A program made the position numbers and the translations under genes. Below, piece after piece: positions 8,909-19,894 of a stretch of DNA of 64,000 nucleotides. Position 1 is the first letter of the stretch; each line of letters begins with the position of its first letter. Under the pieces are notes generated by a model. It was not told where the DNA came from, searched no databases, and was given only the letters and a program-made list of their open reading frames with translations. Origin of the DNA: Polynucleobacter sp. 15G-AUS-farblos (lineage in GTDB: Bacteria; Pseudomonadota; Gammaproteobacteria; Burkholderiales; Burkholderiaceae); contig NZ_JACVOM010000001.1 of NCBI RefSeq assembly GCF_018882445.1, positions 434,001 to 498,000 on the forward strand, read 5' to 3'.

Positions 8909-9937
8909 TTATTTGGCGTCTAGAGGATTTGCCAAAAATCCTGCGTTGGCTTCAAGCCACTCAATATAACGACCAACGCCTTGCTCAACATTCAAGAAGG
9001 GTTCTGTGTAGCCAGCAGCGCGCAACTTACTCAAGTCAGCTTGAGTAAAGCATTGATACTTGCCTTTGAGCGCATCCGGAAATGGAATGTACTCAATGGC
9101 TTTTTCTTTAACCAATTCAGCTAAGGTAGCTGGCTTGGCTTGATCCAACCTACGCATCGCATTTGCAACTGCAAAGGCAACATCATTAAATGGTTGCGCA
9201 CGACCAGTTCCTAAATTAAAGATACCGCTGATCTCTGGGTGGTCCAAGAAGAAGAGATTTACCTTGACGACATCTTCAACCGATACAAAGTCACGACTTT
9301 GCTCACCAGGTCCGTAACCTCCGTATTCACCGAATAACTTCACATGACCATTGGCCTTGTACTGATGGTATTGATGAAAAGCTACTGAAGCCATACGGCC
9401 TTTGTGTGATTCACGTGGTCCATAGACGTTGAAATATCGAAATCCAACCACTTGAGCGGTATTCGCATTTTCTGCAAAACGCTTGCGCATGAGCTGATCA
9501 AATAAAAATTTCGAGTAGCCATAAATATTCAGTGGCTTCTCATGCTCCCGACTCTCAACAAATACATCTGAGCCGCCATAAGTCGCTGCAGAAGAAGCAT
9601 ATAAAAGTTGTACTTTTTGAGCTGTGCAGATATCTAGCAAATCCATGGTGTAGCGATAGTTATTTGCCATCATGAAGATCCCATCGGTCTCCATCGTGTC
9701 AGAACAAGCACCTTCATGAAAAACTGCTTTCACCTTGCCAAAACGACCGCTTCTAAAAGCTTCTAAGAACTCATCTTTATCGAGGTAATCAATAATGTCG
9801 AGGTCAGCTAGATTGCGATACTTATCCGCCGGACTAAGATCATCTACGGCAATAATATTTTTTTCACCACGGGCATTGAGTGCCTGAACAATGTTAGCGC
9901 CAATAAACCCTGCTGCCCCAGTTACGATAATAGTCAC
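8909..9937 (-). CDS. hldD: ADP-L-glycero-D-manno-heptose 6-epimerase
   Basis: Short-chain dehydrogenase-type epimerase (342 aa) for the last step of ADP-heptose synthesis for the LPS inner core. The NADP-binding motif [10 protein letters not shown] is at about 7-16, the ASSAATYG segment is near 114, and the catalytic YGYSKF (YxxxK) is near 139-144. Its start codon overlaps the rfaE1 stop in ATGA, indicating translational coupling. The neighbouring kinase and Ugd are consistent with an envelope-sugar cluster. Confidence 0.95.
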   Translation of the reverse strand: MTIIVTGAAGFIGANIVQALNARGEKNIIAVDDLSPADKYRNLADLDIIDYLDKDEFLEAFRSGRFGKVKAVFHEGACSDTMETDGIFMMANNYRYTMDLLDICTAQKVQLLYASSAATYGGSDVFVESREHEKPLNIYGYSKFLFDQLMRKRFAENANTAQVVGFRYFNVYGPRESHKGRMASVAFHQYHQYKANGHVKLFGEYGGYGPGEQSRDFVSVEDVVKVNLFFLDHPEISGIFNLGTGRAQPFNDVAFAVANAMRRLDQAKPATLAELVKEKAIEYIPFPDALKGKYQCFTQADLSKLRAAGYTEPFLNVEQGVGRYIEWLEANAGFLANPLDAK

Positions 9938-10863
9938 TGTAATTCCTCTGAAGTCACGGTTGCTGTACCCAATTTGCCTACGACAATACCACCAGCACGA
10001 TTAGCCAATCCCATCGCCTTTTCAAGCGGCCAGCCTGCAGCCAAGGCTACTGCCAGAGTAGCAATCACCGTATCGCCTGCGCCAGAGACATCAAATACCT
10101 CTCTAGCTTGCGCCCTAACGTGGCTAACACCTTGTTCAGTAAATAAACTCATGCCTTCTTCAGAGCGCGTTAAGAGCAAAGCCTGCAGATTGAGTGAGCG
10201 GCGTAAATCTTGCGCTCTGCGCGTGAGATCTTCCTCGCTAGTCCATTGACCAACTACTTGGCGTAATTCACTACGATTAGGCGTTAGGACAGTTGCCCCA
10301 CGGTATTTTTCATAGTCTTCACCCTTGGGATCAACCAAAATCACTTTGTTTTGAGCGCGGGCTTGCTCAATCATATGTGCGACTTGACCTAAGGCGCCCT
10401 TGCCGTAATCAGACAAAATCACGACATCCGCACCACCAACTAGCTTTTCAAAACGCTCTAATTTATGAGCCAGGGCTTTTTCACTAGGAGTTTCTTCAAA
10501 ATCTAGACGGATCAATTGTTGCTGGCGGGCAATCACCCGGAGCTTCACAATCGTTGGCACATTGGCATCAATTTCAAGCTGGCTATCAACACCGCTTGAT
10601 TTGAGTAAGTCAACCACTCGCTGGCCTGGCTCATCATTACCAGCAATCCCTAGAATCGTTGTCTGGGCCCCTAATGCAGCAACATTACGCGCTACGTTTG
10701 CAGCACCGCCCAAGCGTTCATCAATCTTACCAACCTGAACTACTGGTACTGGCGCCTCTGGAGAGATGCGATTTGTATCACCAAACCAATAGCGATCCAG
10801 CATGACATCACCCACTACGAGCAGATGTGTTTTGGAGAATTGTTCTCGGTTCGCTTTTTCCAC
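9934..10863 (-). CDS. rfaE1: D-glycero-beta-D-manno-heptose 7-phosphate kinase
   Basis: PfkB-family sugar kinase (309 aa) that makes heptose 1,7-bisphosphate for LPS core synthesis. It has the ribokinase glycine motif [14 protein letters not shown] near 51-64 and the anion-hole signature [12 protein letters not shown] near 260 with the catalytic Asp. E. coli HldE carries an additional C-terminal adenylyltransferase domain; this protein ends after the kinase, so the adenylyltransferase (HldC/RfaE2) must be encoded outside this window. It overlaps hldD by four bases. Confidence 0.93.
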   Translation of the reverse strand: MEKANREQFSKTHLLVVGDVMLDRYWFGDTNRISPEAPVPVVQVGKIDERLGGAANVARNVAALGAQTTILGIAGNDEPGQRVVDLLKSSGVDSQLEIDANVPTIVKLRVIARQQQLIRLDFEETPSEKALAHKLERFEKLVGGADVVILSDYGKGALGQVAHMIEQARAQNKVILVDPKGEDYEKYRGATVLTPNRSELRQVVGQWTSEEDLTRRAQDLRRSLNLQALLLTRSEEGMSLFTEQGVSHVRAQAREVFDVSGAGDTVIATLAVALAAGWPLEKAMGLANRAGGIVVGKLGTATVTSEELQ

Positions 10864-10904
10864 GGCAGACTTTTCTAATATGTTCTGTTGTTTGGTTGGC
10901 TGGT

Positions 10905-12269
10905 TTAATTATGTCGCCCAATACCCTGGTATTCAATGCCTAGCTCTTCCATAGCACTTGGCTCATAGAGATTTCGGCCATCAAAGACAATCGGATTCTT
11001 GAGTTTTTGTTTCACAACATCAAAATCTGGGCTGCGGAAGGCTTTCCACTCAGTCACGATCACCAATGCATCGCATCCATCTAAGGCCATCATCGGATCA
11101 TTGACCATCGAGACCTTTTTCAAGCCGTCTGGGTTCTCTTTGAAATCTTGATCCAAGCAGTGTTGTGCTTCTTTCATAGCCACCGGATCATAAGCAACCA
11201 CTTGTGCGCCACGCTTTACCAATTCCCCAATAATCACGCGGCTTGGAGCTTCACGCATATCGTCAGTATTGGGTTTGAATGCCAATCCCCACAATGCAAA
11301 CTTCATCTTGCTAAGGTCTTTACCAAAACGCTTGTCGATCTTTTCGACGAGCGTATATTTCTGCGCTTCATTAACCGCTTCAACCGCTTGCAAAATCTTT
11401 AAGTCTCTACCGTGCTCATTGGCCGTTTTAGATAAGGCTGAAACATCTTTTGGAAAACAAGATCCACCATAACCAGTACCTGGATACAAGAAACCAAAGC
11501 CAATTCGAGAATCAGAGCCAATGCCTTGGCGTACCGCTTCAATATCAGCACCCACTAAATCCGCTAAATTAGCTAGCTCATTCATAAAGGAGATACGAGT
11601 AGCCAACATGGCATTGGCAGCGTACTTAGTCAGCTCAGCACTTTTAACGTCCATGTAATAAGTGCGCTCATGGTGACGATTAAATGGAGCATACAACTTA
11701 CGCATTTGCTCCTTAGCGCGCAGGCCAGCAGGACTATTCTCTGTACCAATCACAATGCGATCTGGGCGCATAAAATCTTCAACCGCAGCACCCTCTTTTA
11801 AGAACTCAGGATTAGAGACTACTGAACATAAATCTACAGGTAGACCCCGCTTCTCCAACTCCTCAGTAATTGCTGCCGTCACTCTATCTGCAGTTCCTAC
11901 TGGAACAGTAGATTTATCTACGATGACCTTAGGAGTGCTTGCATGACGGCCAATATTACGAGCAGCTGCCACAACATATTGGAGATCTGCAGATCCATCT
12001 TCATCAGGAGGGGTACCTACAGCAATAAATTGAATATCGCCGTGCGCCACTGAAGCAGCAATATCGGTTGAGAACTGTAAACGTCCAGCAGCGCGGTTGC
12101 GCTCAATCATTTCCTTAAGGCCAGGCTCATAGATTGGAACACCGCCAGAATTCAGGATCTCGATTTTTTTCGGGTCGAGGTCAAGACAAAAGACATTATT
12201 GCCCTGCTCAGCCAAGCATGCTCCCGTTACTAAACCTACATAACCACTACCGATGATGGTGACTTTCAA
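10905..12269 (-). CDS. ugd: UDP-glucose 6-dehydrogenase
   Basis: Oxidises UDP-glucose to UDP-glucuronate with two NAD (454 aa), feeding capsule, exopolysaccharide or LPS sugars. The NAD motif [17 protein letters not shown] starts at residue 7, and the catalytic cysteine is C271 in [16 protein letters not shown]. The start codon is TTG at 12269, supported by TAGGA seven bases upstream and by the family N-terminus [12 protein letters not shown]. It lies 35 bp after lapB and 41 bp before rfaE1, in one apparent transcription unit. Confidence 0.95.
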   Translation of the reverse strand: MKVTIIGSGYVGLVTGACLAEQGNNVFCLDLDPKKIEILNSGGVPIYEPGLKEMIERNRAAGRLQFSTDIAASVAHGDIQFIAVGTPPDEDGSADLQYVVAAARNIGRHASTPKVIVDKSTVPVGTADRVTAAITEELEKRGLPVDLCSVVSNPEFLKEGAAVEDFMRPDRIVIGTENSPAGLRAKEQMRKLYAPFNRHHERTYYMDVKSAELTKYAANAMLATRISFMNELANLADLVGADIEAVRQGIGSDSRIGFGFLYPGTGYGGSCFPKDVSALSKTANEHGRDLKILQAVEAVNEAQKYTLVEKIDKRFGKDLSKMKFALWGLAFKPNTDDMREAPSRVIIGELVKRGAQVVAYDPVAMKEAQHCLDQDFKENPDGLKKVSMVNDPMMALDGCDALVIVTEWKAFRSPDFDVVKQKLKNPIVFDGRNLYEPSAMEELGIEYQGIGRHN

Positions 12270-12304
12270 AATGGATTCCTATAAAAACACATTATTAAAT
12301 GTTA

Positions 12305-13516
12305 TTACATTGAAGGACCGCTAGGTGCGACACCCTCGCTACGTCTTGGGGAGTATGCCTCCCAATTGTTACATCCTGGACACTGCCAGTAAAAACGTCT
12401 TGCTCGGAAACCGCAATTACCACAGGTATATCGCGCCAAGCTCGTTGTTCTTTGACGCAAGAGGTGTAAAATCGACTTCAACTCCTGCACCCTATCGGGA
12501 TTCGCATTACCTTCTTCTAGGGCCAGTCGTGTCTCTGCCAATTTAGATAGGGCACTTAAGCTTGGTGAGTGTTGCATTACCTGGGAGAGCATTGTATTTG
12601 CTGCCTGGATGCCTCGAATCTGCATGACTTGCTTATGCACGACATCCAACAGTTCACCGGATGCTTGTGTATTGAGTAATTCACATAAACGATCTAAGCC
12701 AGCTTCACTCTTACCTATATCTGTATGCGCCTTCATCCAGCGATCAGCAATTAAATGCATAAAGGCAGGATGCGAAGTAGCCACGACGCTCCAAGCATCA
12801 ATCGCTTGTGCGGGCTGTTCTAATGCCATCAAATAATCGCCCTGCAAAATTAAGGCACGAGTGTGATTGGGTACCACTTGTAATGCTTCTTTTATAGAGC
12901 GCTCGGCACTAGCCAAATCTTTTGCATGCAATGATTCTTGGGCTAATTCGCAATAAAACTGAGCAATCTCGGTATGGTGAGATTTGCCTTGCAATGACTC
13001 TAGCTCGGAAGCGGCAATAATTGCCTTTTTCCAATCGCGCTCCACCTGGTACATCTCTAGCAGACTCTCTTTAGCGGGCGCCGCAAATTTGCCATGACCA
13101 ACGCGATTTAATGAAGCTTCTGCACGATCCAATAAACCTGCACGCAAAAAATCTCGCCCTAACTCATAGGCAGCATGATCACGATCACGCGGCTTTAAAT
13201 CATCACGATTCGCTAAATGTTGGTGCACGCGAATGGCACGCTCAGTCTCACCACGACGACGGAATAAATTCCCCAAGGAGAAATGCAATTCAATAGTTTC
13301 AGGATCCAACTGCGCAATCTTGACTAGGGTCTCAATTGCTTGATCAGGCTGCTCATTCAAGAGGAGACTTAAACCTTTAAAAGTTGAACGCTGCTGACGC
13401 ATACGCTCACGCTCATCCATTCGATTCTCAAGGCGCAAGTCCCAGCGTGCAGCTAGCCAGCCAATACCAAACATGACTGGTAAAAGTAATAGCCAAGCTG
13501 TCTCTATCTGAATCAT
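12305..13516 (-). CDS. lapB: LapB (YciM), LPS assembly regulator
   Basis: Inner-membrane anchored TPR protein (403 aa) that in E. coli recruits LpxC to FtsH and so sets LPS synthesis. It has an N-terminal transmembrane segment (about 6-24), many TPR helices through residue 350, and a C-terminal rubredoxin-like zinc knuckle CGNCGF...CPGCNNW near 370-387. Co-location with heptose and UDP-glucuronate genes fits an LPS role. The usual partner gene lapA between ihfB and lapB is absent: only 60 bp separate the two genes. Confidence 0.92.
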   Translation of the reverse strand: MIQIETAWLLLLPVMFGIGWLAARWDLRLENRMDERERMRQQRSTFKGLSLLLNEQPDQAIETLVKIAQLDPETIELHFSLGNLFRRRGETERAIRVHQHLANRDDLKPRDRDHAAYELGRDFLRAGLLDRAEASLNRVGHGKFAAPAKESLLEMYQVERDWKKAIIAASELESLQGKSHHTEIAQFYCELAQESLHAKDLASAERSIKEALQVVPNHTRALILQGDYLMALEQPAQAIDAWSVVATSHPAFMHLIADRWMKAHTDIGKSEAGLDRLCELLNTQASGELLDVVHKQVMQIRGIQAANTMLSQVMQHSPSLSALSKLAETRLALEEGNANPDRVQELKSILHLLRQRTTSLARYTCGNCGFRARRFYWQCPGCNNWEAYSPRRSEGVAPSGPSM

Positions 13517-13530
13517 GCTGAGCAGACTTT

Positions 13531-13559
13531 AAATAAAAAAATGGTCCTGAAGGACCACT
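13531..13559 (-). terminator. Terminator after ihfB
   Basis: Minus-strand stem TGGTCC/GGACCA (extendable by a G-U and an A-T pair) with a 4-base loop, followed by a run of seven T and then ATTT. It lies directly downstream of ihfB and only 15 bp before the lapB start, so lapB must be transcribed by read-through or from a promoter overlapping this hairpin. Confidence 0.75.
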
Positions 13560-13576
13560 GAGGATGAGCCTGAATA

Positions 13577-13921
13577 CTAGGCACCAGAACCCTCTTTAGG
13601 GCCCGCCTGTTTTAAAGGCTTGTAATCCACACGCTCACGCAACTCTTTGCCTGGCTTAAAGTGTGGAACACGTTTTTCTGGAATCAATACTTTTTCACCC
13701 GACTTTGGGTTGCGACCAGCGCGTGCAGGACGATGATGCAACACAAAACTACCGACACCTCGTAGCTCGATACGTTTACCCTCAGCTAATGCCTGGGTCA
13801 TAGTGTCCAGCAAGGTTTTTACTGCCAACTCCACATCTCTAGGTAGAAGCTGCGGAAACTGTTCCGCGAGGCTCTCCACGAGTTCGGAGCGAGTAATAGC
13901 TTGTTGCTCTTGATCTGTCAT
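13577..13921 (-). CDS. ihfB: Integration host factor subunit beta
   Basis: DNA-bending HU/IHF-family protein (114 aa). It has the dimerisation helices at the N-terminus ([14 protein letters not shown]) and the beta-arm region [23 protein letters not shown], with the conserved proline-containing tip that intercalates in DNA. The tail after about residue 95 is an extension rich in Lys, Pro and Gly, common in betaproteobacteria. It lies directly downstream of rpsA, the standard order, but terminators on both sides suggest partly independent transcripts. Confidence 0.95.
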   Translation of the reverse strand: MTDQEQQAITRSELVESLAEQFPQLLPRDVELAVKTLLDTMTQALAEGKRIELRGVGSFVLHHRPARAGRNPKSGEKVLIPEKRVPHFKPGKELRERVDYKPLKQAGPKEGSGA

Positions 13922-13930
13922 GATCTATCA

Positions 13931-13969
13931 ATAAAAAATCGCCGCTTCCCTCATGGAAAGCGGCGATAT
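13931..13969 (-). terminator. Terminator after rpsA
   Basis: GC-rich stem ATCGCCGCTT/AAGCGGCGAT (10 perfect pairs at 13938-13947 and 13958-13967, extendable past a one-base bulge), followed on the minus strand by ATTTTTTAT. It lies between rpsA and ihfB and is the strongest candidate terminator in the housekeeping block. Confidence 0.85.
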
Positions 13970-13973
13970 TGAT

Positions 13974-15647
13974 TTAGCCTTGATTGTCCAATTTTGCTTT
14001 TAACAAAGCGCCCAAATTGGTAGTGCCAGATTGCGCATCACCTTGGAGCTTGCTCATTGCATCTTGTTGATCAGAGCTGTCTTTTGCTTTGATTGAAAGA
14101 TTGATAACGCGCGACTTACGATCAATATTAATGATCATGGCAGTAACGCTATCGCCTTCTTTCAATACATTACGTGCATCTTCAACGCGATCTGTTGAGA
14201 TCTCAGAAGCACGTAAGTAAGCTTCCACTTCATCAGCCAAGTGAATTGTTGCACCCTTAGCATCAACCGCTTTCACAGTACCAGTTACAAGGCTGCCCTT
14301 GTCGCTGACAGATGTGTAGTTGTTGAATGGGTCGCCAGACAATTGCTTGATACCGAGAGAGATACGCTCTTTCTCAACATCAATTGCCAATACAGTGGCT
14401 TCAACTTCATCACCTTTTTTGTATTTCTTAACAGCTTCTTCTCCTGGCTCATTCCATGAAAGGTCTGAGAGGTGAACTAAACCGTCGATGCCGCCAGGCA
14501 AACCAATGAACACACCAAAGTCAGTAATAGACTTGATTGCACCAGTCAGCTTGTCGCCTTTTTGCTGTGCACGTGAGAACTCTTCCCATGGATTTGCTTT
14601 GCACTGTTTGATGCCCAAGCTAATACGACGCTTATCTTCATCAATATCCAGAACCATGACTTCAACTTCGGTTCCTAATGCAGTGGCTTTGCTTGGAGCA
14701 ACGTTCTTGTTGGTCCAATCCATTTCAGATACGTGCACCAAGCCTTCGATACCAGACTCGATCTCAACAAACGCGCCGTAATCAGTGAGGTTAGTTACCT
14801 TACCGAATAAACGGGTGTTTGGTGGGTAACGACGTGCGATACCAACCCATGGATCATCACCCAATTGCTTCACACCAAGTGAAACACGGTTCTTCTCTTG
14901 ATCGAACTTCAAAATCTTAGCGGTAACTTCTTGACCTACAGTCAACATCTCGCTTGGGTGACGCACACGACGCCATGCCAAGTCAGTGATGTGCAAGAGG
15001 CCATCGATACCACCGAGGTCAACGAACGCGCCGTAATCAGTAATGTTCTTAACCAGGCCAGTAACTACTGCGCCTTCTTTGAGGTTAGACATCAACTTAG
15101 CACGCTCTTCACCTTGGCTAGCTTCAACCACAGCGCGACGTGACAACACGACGTTATTACGCTTACGGTCAAGTTTGATAACCTTGAACTCCATCGTCTT
15201 ACCTTCGTAAGGGCTGGTGTCTTTGATTGGACGTGTATCAACGAGTGATCCAGGCAAGAATGCGCGGATACCGTTAACCATCACAGTCAAGCCGCCTTTA
15301 ACCTTACCAGTAACAGTACCGGTAACGATCTCAGCTTGCTCAAGTGCTTTTTCCAAATTCATCCATGATGCCAAGCGCTTCGCTTTATCACGGGAGAGGA
15401 TGGTGTCGCCATAGCCGTTTTCGAGGGCATCGATAGCAACGGAAACGAAATCGCCAGGAGCTACTTCAATCTCGCCAGCGTCGTTATGGAATTCTTCAAC
15501 AGGAATAAACGCTTCAGACTTCAAGCCAGCGTTAACAACGACGAAGTTATGGTCGATGCGAAGAACTTCAGCCGAAATAACTTGGCCGGTCTTCATATTC
15601 GATCGGGTTAATGATTCTTCAAATAATTCTGCAAATGATTCAGACAT
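13974..15647 (-). CDS. rpsA: 30S ribosomal protein S1
   Basis: Six-repeat S1 protein (557 aa) that binds mRNA on the 30S subunit and helps start translation, especially on weakly base-paired leaders. The N-terminal two repeats (ribosome anchoring) and four RNA-binding OB repeats are seen from the recurring pattern [40 protein letters not shown] and [20 protein letters not shown]. Length matches the family. It follows cmk as in most proteobacteria. The leader has a hairpin and no Shine-Dalgarno, reminiscent of E. coli rpsA autoregulation. Confidence 0.98.
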   Translation of the reverse strand: MSESFAELFEESLTRSNMKTGQVISAEVLRIDHNFVVVNAGLKSEAFIPVEEFHNDAGEIEVAPGDFVSVAIDALENGYGDTILSRDKAKRLASWMNLEKALEQAEIVTGTVTGKVKGGLTVMVNGIRAFLPGSLVDTRPIKDTSPYEGKTMEFKVIKLDRKRNNVVLSRRAVVEASQGEERAKLMSNLKEGAVVTGLVKNITDYGAFVDLGGIDGLLHITDLAWRRVRHPSEMLTVGQEVTAKILKFDQEKNRVSLGVKQLGDDPWVGIARRYPPNTRLFGKVTNLTDYGAFVEIESGIEGLVHVSEMDWTNKNVAPSKATALGTEVEVMVLDIDEDKRRISLGIKQCKANPWEEFSRAQQKGDKLTGAIKSITDFGVFIGLPGGIDGLVHLSDLSWNEPGEEAVKKYKKGDEVEATVLAIDVEKERISLGIKQLSGDPFNNYTSVSDKGSLVTGTVKAVDAKGATIHLADEVEAYLRASEISTDRVEDARNVLKEGDSVTAMIINIDRKSRVINLSIKAKDSSDQQDAMSKLQGDAQSGTTNLGALLKAKLDNQG

Positions 15648-15663
15648 GTGTATTCACTTTGTG

Positions 15664-15682
15664 CCGCCAGAAGGCCTGACGG
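15664..15682 (-). promoter_or_regulatory. Hairpin in rpsA leader, possible S1 autoregulatory site
   Basis: On the minus strand CCGTCAG and CTGGCGG pair (7 bp, one G-U) around the loop GCCTT, ending 16 bases before the rpsA ATG. The spacer CACAAAGTGAATACAC has no Shine-Dalgarno. In E. coli, S1 represses its own synthesis at a structured leader without a Shine-Dalgarno; that this hairpin does the same is inference. Confidence 0.4.
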
Positions 15683-15790
15683 GTTAGGTTAAAAAAGCCT
15701 TTAAGAAACACGCTAATGAAATGATCGCGTTGTAGAGTTTCTCAAGACGCCAAAACTACTTCTTACAGCTAACAACTACTACTTACAAAA

Positions 15791-16453
15791 CTAAGCAATC
15801 GCAGACTGATACCAATCCAAAACTGTCTTAACTGCTTGATCTATCGACAAATCTGATGTTTCAAGCACTTTTGCACCTTCTGCAATCACTAAAGGGGCGG
15901 TACCTCGATTACTATCTCTGGCATCCCGCGCCTGTAAATCTTGCAGCAAGTCCTCAAGTTTAGCAGAAATTCCCTTAGCTATCAATTGCTTATAGCGACG
16001 CTCAGCTCTGGCAGCCGCAGTTGCAGTCAAGAAAACCTTCAAAATCGCATCCGGAAAGATGATGCTGGCCATATCCCTGCCATCAGCCACTAAACCGGGA
16101 AATTGACGAAAACTGCGCTGTAAATCGACTAAAGCTAACCTCACTTCGGGATGAACAGCCACTGCAGAGGCCCTCAAACCAATGCTTTCTGTACGAATTG
16201 CCTCAGTCACATCAGCCCCATTCAAGAAAATTTGACTATTTTTGAATGAAATCATTAACTTAGGAACTAAAATGCCTAATTCAGAGGCATTTTGAGTATC
16301 AATCCCCTCTTGTTCACTAGCCAGCGCTACCAAGCGGTAGAGTGCCCCGCTATCTAAATAATGAAATCCGAGCTTTTGAGCCACCAAGGAAGCGACTGTT
16401 CCCTTACCTGAGGCAGTAGGCCCATCAATGGCGATGACTGGTGGAAGACTCAT
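15791..16453 (-). CDS. cmk: Cytidylate kinase
   Basis: NMP kinase (220 aa) that phosphorylates CMP and dCMP. The P-loop [14 protein letters not shown] is at about residues 9-22, the substrate segment [13 protein letters not shown] follows, and the [13 protein letters not shown] motif is near 124-136. It sits between aroA and rpsA, the conserved proteobacterial order, 43 bp after aroA. Nothing unusual in length or motifs. Confidence 0.97.
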   Translation of the reverse strand: MSLPPVIAIDGPTASGKGTVASLVAQKLGFHYLDSGALYRLVALASEQEGIDTQNASELGILVPKLMISFKNSQIFLNGADVTEAIRTESIGLRASAVAVHPEVRLALVDLQRSFRQFPGLVADGRDMASIIFPDAILKVFLTATAAARAERRYKQLIAKGISAKLEDLLQDLQARDARDSNRGTAPLVIAEGAKVLETSDLSIDQAVKTVLDWYQSAIA

Positions 16454-16496
16454 AAAAAATGGTGTGACTGACTGAACAAGTGGATGAGCGAATGAA

Positions 16497-17825
16497 TTAA
16501 TTCACCACTTTCGCAAATTCAGCGAAGTAGGTAGGAAAGGTTTTGGCCACACAATTGGGATCATTAATTTTTAAGGCACCCGGACCAAAGGCAGCGAGTG
16601 AGAAACACATCGCCATACGATGGTCGTCATAAGTATCAATCCCTTCACTTGGTGACTGCCAATGACTTGATGATGCAGGCGCATTCACGACGATGTAATC
16701 AACACCCTCTTCAACAATGGCACCCACCTTTCTTAACTCTTTCGCCATTGCAGCAATACGATCTGTTTCTTTGACGCGCCAACTTGCGATGTTATTCAGT
16801 CGAGTTGGGCCTTCAGCAAACAAAGCAGCAACTGCAAGCGTCATAGCCGCATCTGGTATCTCCGTGCAGTCAATCGTAATGCCATTCAACTTACCATTGG
16901 CATTCTTAACCCCCGTTACTTCTATCCAATCTTCACCCGCAGAAATATTGGCACCCATCAAAGCAAGCGCGTCTGCAAAAGCAACGTCCCCTTGAATGCT
17001 GTCATTACCAACGCCTAGAACGCGCACAGGGCCACCACCAATAGCGCCCAAAGCTAAAAAGTATGAGGCTGAGGAAGCGTCACCTTCAACCGATAGTTGT
17101 CCAGGGCTTCCATAAACTGCATTCGATGTTTTGGCAGGAATCACAAATGATTGCGCATCAGGACAAGCAACATTCACCCCGAAGCGAGCCATCAACTTCA
17201 AAGTGATATCAATATAGGGGCGTGAAATCAACTCGCCCACCACTTCAATCCGAACTGGATCTTGAGCAACCAATGGGAGCGCCATTAAGAGCGCAGTTAA
17301 AAATTGGCTCGATACATCGCCACGCACTTTCACGACATCTTTAATATGAATATCTGCAGCAGAAATCTGAATGGGCGGATACCCTTCCTGCAATTCGTAA
17401 TCGATCTTCGCGCCTACTTGGCGCAAGCCATCCACTAAATCTCGGATTGGTCTCTCATGCATGCGTGCAACACCGGATAAACGATAGTTACCGCCCTGCA
17501 TTGCCAGAGCTGCAGTGAGTGGACGAATCGCTGTGCCTGCATTGCCCATAAAGAGATCAGCTTGGCGCACTGGAAATTGCCCGCCACATCCCTCTACCAC
17601 GCAAACATGATTTGCTTGATCAGTGACTGATAAACCCAGTTGACGCAATGCATTACGCATCACCTGCGTGTCATCTGCATCCAATAAATTTCTGAGCGTA
17701 GTGGTGCCGGTTGATAAGGCGGCCAATAACAACGCACGATTAGAAATACTCTTGGATCCTGGCAAGACTATCGAGCCCTGCGCTCGTTTAAATGGACCAA
17801 TCTGAATATCCGGCAAACCACTCAT
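16497..17825 (-). CDS. aroA: EPSP synthase (3-phosphoshikimate 1-carboxyvinyltransferase)
   Basis: Shikimate-pathway enzyme (442 aa) that joins PEP to shikimate 3-phosphate. It has [17 protein letters not shown] with the substrate lysine at about 25, and [17 protein letters not shown] near 91-107, the class I (glyphosate-sensitive) signature, and [13 protein letters not shown] near the C-terminus. I start at the ATG at 17825, whose first base is the last base of the tyrA stop (TGATG); a TTG at 17828 is the alternative. Tight coupling to tyrA places it in the aromatic amino-acid operon. Confidence 0.96.
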   Translation of the reverse strand: MSGLPDIQIGPFKRAQGSIVLPGSKSISNRALLLAALSTGTTTLRNLLDADDTQVMRNALRQLGLSVTDQANHVCVVEGCGGQFPVRQADLFMGNAGTAIRPLTAALAMQGGNYRLSGVARMHERPIRDLVDGLRQVGAKIDYELQEGYPPIQISAADIHIKDVVKVRGDVSSQFLTALLMALPLVAQDPVRIEVVGELISRPYIDITLKLMARFGVNVACPDAQSFVIPAKTSNAVYGSPGQLSVEGDASSASYFLALGAIGGGPVRVLGVGNDSIQGDVAFADALALMGANISAGEDWIEVTGVKNANGKLNGITIDCTEIPDAAMTLAVAALFAEGPTRLNNIASWRVKETDRIAAMAKELRKVGAIVEEGVDYIVVNAPASSSHWQSPSEGIDTYDDHRMAMCFSLAAFGPGALKINDPNCVAKTFPTYFAEFAKVVN

Positions 17826-18706
17826 CAAAGCACATCCAAATCTTGGCGCGCTTTGCTTGCCTTGTTAAATAATTTCTCCAAGCCAGCGCCATCATTATCA
17901 GCAATGAGTTTGCGCATGTGACTCACGATGAGCAAGTATTGGTCTAATTCTTTCAAAATAGCTGTGCGATTACCCAGGCAAATATCACGCCACATCTCTG
18001 GACTAGAAGCGGCAATGCGCGTGAAATCCTTAAACCCTGCGCCAATATGTCCAAGCTTTTGATCTGCATCTTCAGAATTCACCACACTCGCCATCAAGGC
18101 ATAGGATAGTAAATGGGGTAAATGAGATACCGCCGCATAAATGGCATCATGCTGCACGCTGCCAATCCTCTTCACAATAGCGCCAGCAGATTCCCAAAAA
18201 CCAGCAATCAATGCAGTGTCTTGAGGAGAATTTTCTTGTAATGGACAAATAATCGTTTGCTTACCCTGAAATAAATCTGCTTGGGCCGCAGCAGCGCCAT
18301 GCTGAGCGCCACCCGCAATCGGATGCGCCGGCACAAACTGACAGGCTTTTTTTCCTAATACTTCTTTGGCCGCCAAAATCACATCGCCCTTAGTGCTGCC
18401 TGCATCCGTTATGAGGGTTTTGGCTTCCAAATACGGCTCAATAGTTTCAAACGCTGCGCGCATTTGCGCTACAGGTACACACAACACAATGACATCAGAT
18501 TTTTTAGCGGCCTCTACAAGATCCACTTCACCATCAATCGCGCCCATCTTGAGTGCTTGATCTAAGTTCGCTTGACTACGCCCCACGCCCAATACTGTTT
18601 TCACAACCCCAGCTTGTTTTAGAGCAAGTCCAAGTGAAGCGCCGATCAAACCAACGCCCACAATAGTCACTGTTCCGTAATTACTTTCTGGGTTAATAAT
18701 GGTCAT
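17825..18706 (-). CDS. tyrA: Prephenate dehydrogenase
   Basis: NAD(P)-dependent dehydrogenase (293 aa) for tyrosine synthesis. The Rossmann motif [18 protein letters not shown] is at about 17-34. The segment [16 protein letters not shown] near 126-141 is the conserved substrate region, and [13 protein letters not shown] near 194-206 carries the family HLPH motif. There is no fused chorismate mutase or ACT domain; that mutase activity is on PheA. It lies between hisC and aroA, a common betaproteobacterial order. Confidence 0.94.
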   Translation of the reverse strand: MTIINPESNYGTVTIVGVGLIGASLGLALKQAGVVKTVLGVGRSQANLDQALKMGAIDGEVDLVEAAKKSDVIVLCVPVAQMRAAFETIEPYLEAKTLITDAGSTKGDVILAAKEVLGKKACQFVPAHPIAGGAQHGAAAAQADLFQGKQTIICPLQENSPQDTALIAGFWESAGAIVKRIGSVQHDAIYAAVSHLPHLLSYALMASVVNSEDADQKLGHIGAGFKDFTRIAASSPEMWRDICLGNRTAILKELDQYLLIVSHMRKLIADNDGAGLEKLFNKASKARQDLDVL

Positions 18707-18737
18707 AGAGATATCGGTCTTGTGTAATCTTGTTTAA

Positions 18738-19862
18738 TTACTGTTGCGCCAAGATATCTTTTAGGGCATCTAAAAAGGCAGCATTCTCTTCGGGTAAGCC
18801 AATAGAAATTCGGAGCCATTGTGGCAACCCATAATTTCCAACTGGGCGAACAATAATGCCGCGCTTGAGCAAGGCTAAATTAATACGTCCGCCAGCTTGG
18901 TCATCATCACCCACCTTGACTAGAACAAAATTACCCGCTGATGGAAGATATTGAAGTCCAAGTTGATCAAATGCTTCAGTCAATTGCGCGTAACCAGCCC
19001 GATTAAGCTCATAGCCCTTTTGTAAAAAGGCAGTATCCTGAAAGGCGGCAATAGCAGCGGCCTGAGCCAAACTATTCACATTAAATGGCTGGCGAATGCG
19101 ATTAAGCAAATCCGTTAAGGCAGGTTGAGCAACACCATATCCAATTCGCAATCCTGCTAAGCCATACGCCTTAGAAAAACTGCGAGACAAAATCATATTG
19201 GGGAAGCGCTTTACCCAAGCGATGGCATCATAACGCTGCTCAGGCGCGAGGTATTCGTTGTAAGCCTCATCCAAGACCACCACAACATTACTGGGCACTG
19301 CCAATAAGAAGTCTTCAATCTCTTTAGCTGGAAGATAACTGCCAGTCGGATTATTAGGATTCGCAACAAATACGAGTTTGGCTTTACTACCTGATGACTG
19401 AATTGCAGCCAACATCGCTGGCAAATCATGACCATAACTTGTAGTTGGGGCCACCTCAATAGACTTTGCTCCTACCGCTTGAGTTGCTAATGGATAGACC
19501 GCAAATGCATGGCGAGAAAAGATCACTTCATCATCCGCTTGAGCAACAGCGCGAGCCGCCAACTCTAGGATGTCATTGCTGCCATTACCTAAGGTAATCC
19601 AATCAGCAGGAACGCCTAGGCGCTCTGATAAGACTTTTTTTAATTCAAAACCGTTTGAGTCAGGATAGCGGCCCAAATCAGCAGCTGCTTTCAGCATGGC
19701 ATCTTGAGCAGATTGAGGCATGCCTAATGGATTTTCATTGGATGCCAATTTCACAATCTTGTTTTCATCCAAGCCGTAGTCACGTGCGACTTCGCTAATA
19801 GGACGACCGCCTACATAAGGCGCAATTGCATGAATGTGTTTTAAACCAATTTTTGAAGTCAT
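18738..19862 (-). CDS. hisC: Histidinol-phosphate aminotransferase
   Basis: PLP aminotransferase (374 aa) of fold type I. It has LASNENPLGMP at 39-49, NPNNPTGSYLP at 168-178 (substrate Asn), DEAYNEY at 198-204, and PLP lysine K231 in SRSFSKAYGLAGLRIGYG. HisC2-type proteins in aromatic operons can also transaminate phenylpyruvate and prephenate; its place between pheA and tyrA suggests it serves both histidine and aromatic amino-acid synthesis. Confidence 0.94.
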   Translation of the reverse strand: MTSKIGLKHIHAIAPYVGGRPISEVARDYGLDENKIVKLASNENPLGMPQSAQDAMLKAAADLGRYPDSNGFELKKVLSERLGVPADWITLGNGSNDILELAARAVAQADDEVIFSRHAFAVYPLATQAVGAKSIEVAPTTSYGHDLPAMLAAIQSSGSKAKLVFVANPNNPTGSYLPAKEIEDFLLAVPSNVVVVLDEAYNEYLAPEQRYDAIAWVKRFPNMILSRSFSKAYGLAGLRIGYGVAQPALTDLLNRIRQPFNVNSLAQAAAIAAFQDTAFLQKGYELNRAGYAQLTEAFDQLGLQYLPSAGNFVLVKVGDDDQAGGRINLALLKRGIIVRPVGNYGLPQWLRISIGLPEENAAFLDALKDILAQQ

Positions 19863-19894
19863 TCTGGCGACAGTAAATTAAGCTTCTTTAACTC

